Shown here: in pieces, positions 15,210-22,235 of the stretch
Position numbering within the stretch: position 1 is the first letter of the stretch
Layout: the number at the start of each line of letters is the position of its first letter
Translations under genes and position numbers: made by a program
The notes under the pieces: generated by a model
Databases searched by the model: none
What the model was told of the DNA's origin: nothing
The model's input: only the letters and a program-made list of their open reading frames with translations
Assembly: GCA_023390785.1 (NCBI GenBank)
Contig: JAEWCE010000118.1
Coordinates: 1 to 25,491, forward strand
DNA: 25,491 nucleotides
Origin: Pseudomonadota bacterium
GTDB taxonomy: Bacteria > Pseudomonadota > Alphaproteobacteria > Rhizobiales > Devosiaceae
Direction of reading: 5' to 3'

Positions 15210-16208
15210 ATGGATCCGCAGGCATTCGACTTAGTGCGCCAGCTCGCAGCATCACACTACCTCGTCCGCTCGCTCCATGTGGCCGCGGAACTCGGCATCG
15301 CTGACGCCATCGAGGACGGCGGAAGCCCGGTTGGCGCGATCGCCAGCAAGGTGGAAGCAGATGCCGATGCTCTCTTCCGGGTCCTGCGTCTTCTCGCCTC
15401 GCGCAAGGTTTTCCGCCTCGATGGTCCGGTTGTCTCGCACACACCGGCATCGGAGCTTCTGCGTAGCGACCATCCCCAGACCCTCCGCTCGTTCGTGCGA
15501 ATGTTTGGGCAGCCCATTCAATGGCAGTCTGCGGGCGACCTGCAGCACGCTGTCAAGACAGGAGAGGCGGTGGCGACGCGCATCGTTCCTGACGGTGGCC
15601 TATGGGGCTATTTCGCGGCCAATCCTGCCGAGGGGCGCATCTTTGGGGAAGCCATGGTCGCGAAGTCGAGTGTGCAAATCGCCGACGTGCTGGCCGCGCA
15701 TGACTTCTCGCACTACCCCCATATCGCTGACATCGGCGGCGGGGTTGGTCATATGCTCCGCGCCATCCTGGCTTCCAACCCACAGGTGACAGGAACGCTG
15801 TTCGACCTGCCGGCAGTCATAGAGGAGGCAAGGAGCGGTGGGCCGACGGCGCGCCTGCAATTTGCCGCGGGGGACTTCTTCAGTTCGCCGCTGCCCTCGG
15901 CCGACGCGACAATGCTGATGGAGGTCCTGCATGATTGGGATGACGCACACTGCGCGCAAATCCTCACTGCAGTGAGACGGGCGATGCCAGCGTCGGGCAA
16001 GCTGCTCGTCATCGAGATTGAGATGCCCGAGACTCCGGGGCCGGATTGGCCGAAGCTCCTGGACATTGTGATGCTTGCGGTCTTTGCAGCCCGCCAGCGG
16101 ACGAACGCCGAATATGTGCGCCTGCTCGAGACCAACGGATTCAAGGCCATCAAGCAAGTGAGCACGCCCGCCGGAATGACGATCATCGAGGGCGTTGTCA
16201 GGGACTGA
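15210..16208 (+). CDS. SAM-dependent O-methyltransferase, plant-type (Methyltransf_2)
   Basis: This 332-residue protein has the two-part layout of small-molecule O-methyltransferases. An N-terminal helical dimerisation domain (about 10-100) resembles a winged helix. The Rossmann SAM domain has IADIGGGVGH (172-181) and LFDLP (198-201). The HDWDD motif at 241-245 carries the usual catalytic-base histidine. It likely methylates a hydroxyl on a phenolic, quinone or similar compound; the acceptor is unknown. The start is set by an excellent GGAGGGGG site just before ATG 15210. A hydrolase gene follows 29 bases later, so the two probably act in one small pathway or detoxification step. Confidence 0.9.
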   Translation: MDPQAFDLVRQLAASHYLVRSLHVAAELGIADAIEDGGSPVGAIASKVEADADALFRVLRLLASRKVFRLDGPVVSHTPASELLRSDHPQTLRSFVRMFGQPIQWQSAGDLQHAVKTGEAVATRIVPDGGLWGYFAANPAEGRIFGEAMVAKSSVQIADVLAAHDFSHYPHIADIGGGVGHMLRAILASNPQVTGTLFDLPAVIEEARSGGPTARLQFAAGDFFSSPLPSADATMLMEVLHDWDDAHCAQILTAVRRAMPASGKLLVIEIEMPETPGPDWPKLLDIVMLAVFAARQRTNAEYVRLLETNGFKAIKQVSTPAGMTIIEGVVRD

Positions 16209-16237
16209 CGCGTTGCGCGTCGTACGGAGGGCTTCCG

Positions 16238-17110
16238 ATGAGTGCGGTATCCGAGGCCAATCAGCGACCGGGTCGCAGCTACCTGTCGGCGGCCGAATAC
16301 CTTCGGTCGGTTCAAGCGGTCGTCGCGGACGAAAGGATCGCCTACGATGACGGCCAATCGCAATGGATCGATGTCTACAAGCCACAGGGACGTGGACCGT
16401 TCCCGGCAGTGGTTCTTATCCATGGCGGTTGCTGGAACCACAGGATATCGGCCGAGTGCTTGAGCCCAAACGCTGCCCAGCTTGCGCGCGCGGGAGTCGC
16501 CGTCTTCAACGTCGAGTACCGTCGCATCGGTGAGCCTCAGGGGGGCTACCCCGGCATGTATCTCGACCTGTCGCGGGCGATGGAGGCGCTCGGGGCCAAT
16601 GCCGATGCGTTCGACATCGATCCGAAACGGATCGTCGTTGTCGGTCATTCGGCGGGGGCACACCTGGCCTTGTGGGTGGGGTCGCGCGCGAAAATACCCA
16701 CCAATAGCCCCCTCTTCGTTGCGGATGCACTGCGCGTCCGGTCGGTGGTTGCGATTGCGGGGCCCGGGGATCTCCGGCGCCAGACAGGCCACCTAGGCCT
16801 CACATGCGCTGGGATGGCGACAGGGGACCAGGTCACCGGCCTACCTTCCACGCAGCGGCCGGACCCGTTCATCGACGTATCGCCACGCGAACTTCTGCCC
16901 ACGGGCACGCGGACCGTCTCCATTACCGGAGTCTACGATGACAACTGGCCCCCCTACGTGAGCGCAGCCTGGTGTCGCGCCGCGCTGGCGGCAGGTGACC
17001 AAGCGCTGGAGATGCTGCTTCCGGACTGCGGTCACTTCGAAGTCATCGATACTCGGTGCAAGGCCTGGCTCACGGTTCGCGACGTGATCCTGTCCGAAAC
17101 GAGCCGGTAA
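16238..17110 (+). CDS. Alpha/beta hydrolase, esterase or kynurenine-formamidase-like
   Basis: This 290-residue protein has a complete alpha/beta hydrolase triad. The nucleophile S138 is in GHSAGAH, the acid is D234 or D235 in VYDDNW, and H266 is in CGHFEVI. The oxyanion motif is IHGGCW (61-66), and VEYRRIG is typical of BD-FAE and kynurenine-formamidase-like enzymes. No signal peptide is seen, so it is cytoplasmic. ATG 16238 has GGAGGG about seven bases upstream. It is co-directional with the O-methyltransferase and probably removes an ester or formyl group from the same compound class; that link is inference. Confidence 0.88.
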   Translation: MSAVSEANQRPGRSYLSAAEYLRSVQAVVADERIAYDDGQSQWIDVYKPQGRGPFPAVVLIHGGCWNHRISAECLSPNAAQLARAGVAVFNVEYRRIGEPQGGYPGMYLDLSRAMEALGANADAFDIDPKRIVVVGHSAGAHLALWVGSRAKIPTNSPLFVADALRVRSVVAIAGPGDLRRQTGHLGLTCAGMATGDQVTGLPSTQRPDPFIDVSPRELLPTGTRTVSITGVYDDNWPPYVSAAWCRAALAAGDQALEMLLPDCGHFEVIDTRCKAWLTVRDVILSETSR

Positions 17111-17196
17111 CCGGGAGCGGCTGTGTTCGAGAGTTCCCGCGAACCGCCTGTTCCGTTTCCGGCGAGAGATTGGTCAAGAACCCAAATCGCACTCGG

Positions 17197-17210
17197 TTGA
17201 GCAGGATCAA
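17197..17210. promoter_or_regulatory. Near-consensus FNR/FixK-type box
   Basis: TTGAGCAGGATCAA matches the FNR/FixK core TTGA-N6-TCAA fully and the longer TTGAT-N4-ATCAA at all but one base. Its centre is about 65 bases before ATG 17269, nearly the same spacing as the perfect box before ppsA. An activator site for the bactofilin-like gene under low oxygen is inferred. Confidence 0.55.
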
Positions 17211-17268
17211 TCGACGTTGCCATTCAGCGGTGCATATGGAGGCTGCGCTGTTCAGTACCGAGGCTCAA

Positions 17269-18462
17269 ATGAAGTCCACGCTTCTGCTTTTCCTTGCCGG
17301 CCTGCTCGCTCTAAACCCCGCATCTGCCTTTGCCGACCAACAGACCTTCACCTTCGGTGGCGACACGTACGCCGCCGGGCAGGCGACCTCGATCGCAGCG
17401 CCGGTGCTGCGCGATGCATTTGCGGTCGGCAACACGGTTTCCCTGCCGGCGCCGGTTCCCGGCGATGCTCACCTCGCTGGCTTCGACGTCCAGTCCACCT
17501 CCGACATCGGTGGCGATCTCTACGCAGCCGGCTTCACTGTCTCGGTGGGCGGTACGGTGAAGGGTGATGTCACCGCCATAGCCAACCAGATCTCGTTGCA
17601 CACGACGCAACCGATCGCGGGCAATGTCCGGGCCGGAGCGGCCAATTTTACGCTCGACAACGGCGTCGACGGTGCGTTGCTGGTCACCGCCAGCACAGCC
17701 ACGATCAACGGACCCGTCAAAGGCGACCTCAGCTTTTACGGCGAAACCCTGGTTTTCGGGACCAATGCCACTGTGGGCGGCAACGTCTTCATCCACGCGC
17801 CAAAGGCAATCGCGGTGCCGGCAACGGTGGCGCCGGCAGAGCGCGTGACGTTTGCCGAACTCACATTGCCACAATATCCGTCGCAGGTCGGACAGACGAC
17901 AGAGATGGTTGCCAGGAGTTTCTGGGGTGCCCTCTGGGCCGCGGCTGCCTGGTGGGTGTTGCTTCTGGTCGTGGGCGCCGCGTTCATCGCACTCAGCCAG
18001 CCACTCGTGCGGAGCCTCGAGACGCTGGCATCGGTGCGCCCGTTCCGCCGCTTCGGGCTCGGCCTTCTGGCGTTTGCGTCGGTCATTGGTCTTGTACCAC
18101 TGGCCGCCATCACGGTCGTTGGACTTCTGGTGGTACCGGTCGTCCTGATCGTTGCCTTCGTCGTCTGCAGCCTGGCCTACCTGGCCGGCGTCTACCTTAT
18201 CGGCCATGCAATCGGGCATCGGATCGTGCCGCTGGTGAGCGCCGGGCGAAAGATTGCGGCGCTTGCGATTTCCCTGGTGGTCGCCGGGGTGCTGACGATA
18301 ATCCCGTTCCTCGGCTGGCTGATCAGTCTCGCCCTCGTCACCTATGGCTTCGGTGTGATCACGGGGCTGGTCGTGACACGCTGGAGCACCGACGACGGGG
18401 TGCGGTTGGGGGAGGCGAAGGTGCCCGTCCGGTCAGGGGACGTCACCACCAGCGCGCTCTAA
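17269..18462 (+). CDS. Bactofilin/polymer-forming-like domain fused to a multi-pass membrane region
   Basis: This 397-residue protein begins with a Sec signal peptide (MKSTLLLFLAGLLALNPASAFA). About 170 residues of short, regular, glycine-rich repeats follow, with alternating hydrophobic residues (GGDLYAAG, GGTVKGDV, NGPVKGDLSF, GGNVFIHAP). These resemble the right-handed beta-helix of bactofilins. Residues from about 210 form five or six membrane segments. The beta-helix would lie in the periplasm. Function is unknown; a surface or cell-envelope scaffold is plausible. ATG 17269 was chosen for the signal peptide; ATG 17236 is also possible. A near-consensus FNR-type box lies about 59 bases upstream. 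It converges on the CBS-BON gene. Confidence 0.8.
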   Translation: MKSTLLLFLAGLLALNPASAFADQQTFTFGGDTYAAGQATSIAAPVLRDAFAVGNTVSLPAPVPGDAHLAGFDVQSTSDIGGDLYAAGFTVSVGGTVKGDVTAIANQISLHTTQPIAGNVRAGAANFTLDNGVDGALLVTASTATINGPVKGDLSFYGETLVFGTNATVGGNVFIHAPKAIAVPATVAPAERVTFAELTLPQYPSQVGQTTEMVARSFWGALWAAAAWWVLLLVVGAAFIALSQPLVRSLETLASVRPFRRFGLGLLAFASVIGLVPLAAITVVGLLVVPVVLIVAFVVCSLAYLAGVYLIGHAIGHRIVPLVSAGRKIAALAISLVVAGVLTIIPFLGWLISLALVTYGFGVITGLVVTRWSTDDGVRLGEAKVPVRSGDVTTSAL

Positions 18463-18510
18463 CCGGCAAGGCGCCAACCGCGTGGGATGCCACTCGAGGC
18501 AAGCCGGCGC

Positions 18511-19182
18511 TCATGACGCGCGGACAATTGCGAGATGGTCCTCGATGCCCCTTACGCCCTGGATGCTTTCGATGGCGACGCGGGCCGCATCCCGCTCCGC
18601 TTCGGAGCGTACATTGCCCCATAGGTGCACGATGCCATTGACGACCGTCACTGAGGGGCAAGTCTCGAAGAGCGTGTTGGCGTCACGCAGCCGAGTGGTG
18701 GCACTGATCTCGAGCGCGCTGTCACCAGCGGCGATTTTTTCGGGTCTGGCTGCAGCGATGATCCGGAGCAGGTCGGCGCGGCTTACCACGCCAACGAGGC
18801 GGCCGTCGCGCAGGACCGGCGCGCGCTTGATCCCGCGTGTCCCGAACAGCACAGCCACATCCGCCAGGGGCGTGGTTTCGGTGACTGTGACGACTGGAGT
18901 GGTCATGACATCGACGACACGCCGGCTGCGACTCTTGACGAAATCGCGTGCTGCGCCCTCGGACGCCGAGGACTGGATCCAATGGGGCTGTGGCCCTGTG
19001 ACGCCGTATTCCACGCGGCGCAGCAAGTCACCCTCCGTGAGGATGCCAACCAGCCTGTCGTCCCCATCGACGACGGGCACTCCGCTCACCTTGTGATCGA
19101 GCATGATCTGGGCGGCATGCGGTATGCTGTGCCCCGGCATCACCGTGACGACGGTTCGGCTCATGACATCGGCAACAATCAT
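18511..19182 (-). CDS. Tandem CBS-domain protein with C-terminal BON domain
   Basis: This 223-residue cytoplasmic protein has a CBS pair, about residues 3-60 (VADVMSRTVVTVMPG...GVPVVDGDDRLVGILTEGDLL) and 90-145 (VVDVMTTPVVTVTETT...APVLRDGRLVGVVSRADLL). A BON domain follows (about 155-223). CBS pairs bind adenine nucleotides and sense energy charge; BON domains bind membranes or phospholipids. It starts 20 bases after pfkB in a tight operon, so it may tune the sugar-phosphate enzymes or act as a low-oxygen stress protein. ATG 19182 has a GGAG site just upstream. CBS-BON proteins are common in alphaproteobacterial stress clusters. Confidence 0.9.
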   Translation of the reverse strand: MIVADVMSRTVVTVMPGHSIPHAAQIMLDHKVSGVPVVDGDDRLVGILTEGDLLRRVEYGVTGPQPHWIQSSASEGAARDFVKSRSRRVVDVMTTPVVTVTETTPLADVAVLFGTRGIKRAPVLRDGRLVGVVSRADLLRIIAAARPEKIAAGDSALEISATTRLRDANTLFETCPSVTVVNGIVHLWGNVRSEAERDAARVAIESIQGVRGIEDHLAIVRAS

Positions 19183-19202
19183 GGGGGATCTCCATCTGGC
19201 AG

Positions 19203-20192
19203 CTAACAACTGCCAATATGGGCAGGACGGCGGACTGCGTCTTGACGGGGCTCAAACAGGGCTGAGTTGCCCCCGATCTGGGCGAAGAAGGTTTCGACAG
19301 TCTCCCGTTTGCAGAGTTCGGTTGCCTCGGTGGTCACGGCAGCCGCCGCAGCAGCAACGCCGTATCGGGCTGCATCCTCGAGCCGCCAGCCTTTCGCCAG
19401 TCCAAGCACGAGCGCGCCGACGAAGCTGTCACCCGCGCCCACGCCACTTCTGACGTTGACCCGCGGTGGCGCGATTTCGAATTGCCGCTCGCTGGTTGCA
19501 ACAATCGCACCGCGATCGCCGACGGTGACGATTGCAACTTCGGCCCGCTGCTGCTCGATGAGCTGCGTGGCAAGGCGACGCGCGGCTGCGTCGGAGTCGC
19601 CGCCCACCAGTTCCTGTGCCTCGAGGTGGTTGAGCCGCACCAGATAGGGGCGCTCCTTCGTTGCGGCGCGAAGAGCGGCACCGTGGGTATCCATCACGAA
19701 GCGTCCGCCCAGGTCACGGGTGCGGCGCGCCAGTTGCGCGTAGAAGTCCTGCGGTACTCCAGGAGGCAGGCTGCCGCTGGCCACCACATAGCCGGCCCGC
19801 TGCCGGATGCGGTGCGTGAGCTTGTCGAGGATACAGGTCGCTTCGAGGGGGGATATCGTCGGGCCCGGCATCACAAATCGATAGGGAACGTGGTCCTCGT
19901 CGTCCATCACCGTGAACGAGGTGCGGGTCTCATTGAGCAAGCGCCAATACTCGACGGACAACCCGGCGCCTCGCAACAACTCGCGGAGTTGGTCGCCGGT
20001 GTGCCCCCCGATCGCGACGAAAGCCTGGCTTTCGCCGCCAAGCTCCTTGATGGCGCGCGAGACATTGATGCCACCACCGCCGGGATCGAGACGTGGAGCC
20101 GTACAGCGCAGCTTTCTCAGTGGTTTGACGCTGGCGACCGTGGTGGTCAGATCGAGCGCGGGATTGAGCGTGACCGTCAGGATGGGAAGCAT
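19203..20192 (-). CDS. pfkB: PfkB-family 6-phosphofructokinase
   Basis: This 329-residue ribokinase-family sugar kinase starts with LTVTLNPALDLTT, typical of 1- and 6-phosphofructokinase. GGGGINVSRAIKELGG forms the sugar-binding segment, and the anion-hole/catalytic motif GVGAGDSF retains the Asp base. It likely phosphorylates fructose-6-phosphate to fructose-1,6-bisphosphate, the substrate of the aldolase encoded just upstream; 1-phosphofructokinase or tagatose-6-phosphate kinase activity cannot be excluded. The start overlaps the aldolase stop by one base (TGATG), implying coupling. It is the third gene of the minus-strand operon glk-like, aldolase, pfkB, CBS-BON. Confidence 0.85.
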   Translation of the reverse strand: MLPILTVTLNPALDLTTTVASVKPLRKLRCTAPRLDPGGGGINVSRAIKELGGESQAFVAIGGHTGDQLRELLRGAGLSVEYWRLLNETRTSFTVMDDEDHVPYRFVMPGPTISPLEATCILDKLTHRIRQRAGYVVASGSLPPGVPQDFYAQLARRTRDLGGRFVMDTHGAALRAATKERPYLVRLNHLEAQELVGGDSDAAARRLATQLIEQQRAEVAIVTVGDRGAIVATSERQFEIAPPRVNVRSGVGAGDSFVGALVLGLAKGWRLEDAARYGVAAAAAAVTTEATELCKRETVETFFAQIGGNSALFEPRQDAVRRPAHIGSC

Positions 20193-21112
20193 CAGGCGCC
20201 CCCATCAAGATGGATGTCGATGATGTTCTGGAGCAGCGTCAGCGCGTCGCGATATGGCCGCTGGAAGGCATTGCGCCCGACGATGGACCCGTGAGCTCCG
20301 CCGAGGTGAATCTCCTCGATCTCGTCAAGGAGCGCCCGGTCGTTCCGAACCGGACCGCCGGAGAACAGCACAATGCGACGCCCACAAAACGCGGCCTGCA
20401 CGATATGCGCGACGCGCGCTTTGAGCCGATTGAAATCACCGCCGGCATAGGCGGCCTTAGCTTCCGGTTGAGCGATGTGGGCAGTCGGCGGCTTCACCTT
20501 GATGATGTGAGCGCCCAGGAGCGCCGCCATATGGGCGCCATAGGCCACGACATCCAGCGCCGTCTCGCCATCGGCATCCAACTGCCCACCGCGAGGATAG
20601 GCCCACACCACAACGGCCAGGCCGTTGGCCCGTGCCTCGGCGGCGCCAGCGCGTACCTCCTCGAACATCTCGTATTGACGGTCGGATCCCGGATAGATGG
20701 TGTAGCCGACGGCAGAGCAGCCCAATTCGAGCGCATCACGCACCGTCGCTGTTACCGCTTCATCCTTCACGGTGCCCAGGCTGTTGGCGCTGTTGGCCTT
20801 GAGGATCAGCGGGATTTCGCCGGCGAACCGGTCGGCGCCCGCTGCCAGCAGGCCGTATGGTGCGGCGAATGCACTGAGGCCCGCCTCGACTGCCAGCTCG
20901 AAATGGTAGCAGGGATCATAGGCCGATGGGTTCACGGCAAAGCTCCGCGCGGGGCCGTGCTCGAACCCCTGGTCGACCGGCAGGATCACGAGTTTGCCCG
21001 AGCCGCCCGCCCGGCCGTGCATCAGCATCCGGGAAAGGTTCGCCTTCACGCCGGGCCGTTCGCCTTCGTACCAGGCGAGGGTTTGACGCACCGCGTCCGT
21101 GAGATGAGGCAT
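20192..21112 (-). CDS. Class I fructose-bisphosphate aldolase (FbaB/DhnA type)
   Basis: This 306-residue TIM-barrel enzyme resembles FbaB/DhnA-type class I aldolases. It has the runs LVILPVDQGFEHGP near residue 40 and AAPYGLLAAG, and the likely Schiff-base lysine lies in HIIKVKPPTAH. GPVRND and GSIVGRNAFQRP form the phosphate-binding end. It cleaves fructose-1,6-bisphosphate to triose phosphates, or condenses them in gluconeogenesis. It begins one base after the glucokinase-like gene stop and overlaps pfkB by one base. The start at 21112 was chosen; the in-frame upstream extension to 21244 lies inside the preceding gene and has no support. Confidence 0.88.
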   Translation of the reverse strand: MPHLTDAVRQTLAWYEGERPGVKANLSRMLMHGRAGGSGKLVILPVDQGFEHGPARSFAVNPSAYDPCYHFELAVEAGLSAFAAPYGLLAAGADRFAGEIPLILKANSANSLGTVKDEAVTATVRDALELGCSAVGYTIYPGSDRQYEMFEEVRAGAAEARANGLAVVVWAYPRGGQLDADGETALDVVAYGAHMAALLGAHIIKVKPPTAHIAQPEAKAAYAGGDFNRLKARVAHIVQAAFCGRRIVLFSGGPVRNDRALLDEIEEIHLGGAHGSIVGRNAFQRPYRDALTLLQNIIDIHLDGGA

Positions 21113-21113
21113 G

Positions 21114-22112
21114 TCAGGCCCGCAGGCGCCGGATGTTTGTGGTGTGCACCGGCAGGCTGTTGGCGAGCGCGACCGCTGCTCCGCGCAGGCCGGCATCGGC
21201 GCTGGCCTTGATGACATGCACCGGAGCATCGGCGAGATAGTCATGGCGTTCGCCGACGCCTTCGAATGCGTCGAGGAAATGCCGGCTGTTCAGCGCGGGG
21301 GCAATGTTGGCAGGCATGCCGCCGGCGAGATAGACGCCGCCGGTCGCGCCATAGTGGAGCGCGACATCGCCGGCGAATCGACCGAGCCAGGTGGCCATCA
21401 ACTCGAGAGCTCGAACAGCAGCGGGGTCGTCCGCCGAGAGGCCGGCCTTGGTGACCTGGGCCGGCGTCATCTTTACCGCCGGCCGCCCGCCTTCGCCGAC
21501 CAGCGCACCGTAGAGAGCCACGAGACCGCGCCCGGTCAGGATGTCCCCTGCATGCACGAAGCCTTCGGGACCAACGATCTTGGCGATATCGAATTCATTG
21601 CCGAGCGGATGCGGGAATGAAGCCAGCCGGCTGATGCCGGACAGGGCCACCCACCGGTCGCGTGTCCAGACAAGCGCAGCCGCACCCAGGCCAGTGCCGG
21701 CGCTGATCACTGCGCGCGTACCGGTCCGCTTGATCGCACCTTTATTGATCGTGGTGAGCTCGTAGTTCCCCAGTGTCGGTGTTGCCAGTGCCAGAGCCTC
21801 GAACTCGTTGACGAAGCAGATGTGAGTTGCGCCGGTGATCGCGCGTATGTCGTTCCGATCGAACGACCAGGGGAGGTGGCTCATCGTCGCGCCGGACTCC
21901 CCCACCGTGCCGGCAATCGACAATCCGACCTTGTCCGGGATCCGCGGCAGCGACTTCATGTACCGCTCGATGGCTTCCATCGGGTTGTTGAAGTCGGCGC
22001 TGTTGAGCAACGCAAAGTTGGCCACGGCATATTCGTCGATGTCGACAATCGCGAGGCTGATGTACGTCCCGCCGATCGCGCCCACCAACGCGTGTCTCGA
22101 ATTGTTGGTCAT
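21114..22112 (-). CDS. Glucokinase-like protein (Glk family) with altered active site
   Basis: This 332-residue protein aligns along its length with E. coli Glk, and its C-terminal half is very close (GATGGVYLAGGMPANI, SADAGLRGAA). The phosphate motif is GAIGGTY instead of DIGGTN (A12 for the Asp). The catalytic-base Asp100 is E103 (NEFEAL). The glucose-binding GEGGH run (Glu157, His160) is GISRL at 159-163, and the Glu187 position is G189. The nucleotide loop SAGTGLG (138-143) is present. It may be a non-catalytic or altered-specificity relative, perhaps regulatory. ATG 22112 is the start; it heads the aldolase-pfkB-CBS operon, with its stop one base from the aldolase start. Confidence 0.82.
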   Translation of the reverse strand: MTNNSRHALVGAIGGTYISLAIVDIDEYAVANFALLNSADFNNPMEAIERYMKSLPRIPDKVGLSIAGTVGESGATMSHLPWSFDRNDIRAITGATHICFVNEFEALALATPTLGNYELTTINKGAIKRTGTRAVISAGTGLGAAALVWTRDRWVALSGISRLASFPHPLGNEFDIAKIVGPEGFVHAGDILTGRGLVALYGALVGEGGRPAVKMTPAQVTKAGLSADDPAAVRALELMATWLGRFAGDVALHYGATGGVYLAGGMPANIAPALNSRHFLDAFEGVGERHDYLADAPVHVIKASADAGLRGAAVALANSLPVHTTNIRRLRA

Positions 22113-22164
22113 GTCCTGTCTCCCTGCCGGTGAGGCCACTATGACGAGGCACGGGTGGGTGGAC

Positions 22165-22178
22165 TTGATGCCGATCAA
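22165..22178. promoter_or_regulatory. Perfect FNR/FixK-type box between divergent glk-like and ppsA genes
   Basis: TTGATGCCGATCAA is an exact match to the FNR/FixK consensus TTGAT-N4-ATCAA. Its centre lies about 60 bases before the glucokinase-like start and 64 before ppsA, so it can serve both divergent promoters. FNR-family proteins (FNR, FixK, FnrL) activate genes under low oxygen. A match this exact is rare by chance. Confidence 0.8.
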
Positions 22179-22235
22179 AGTCTGCCGCACGCGCCGAGCC
22201 CAATCTCGCCGGCAAGACAGGGTGCGAGGCGCGAG

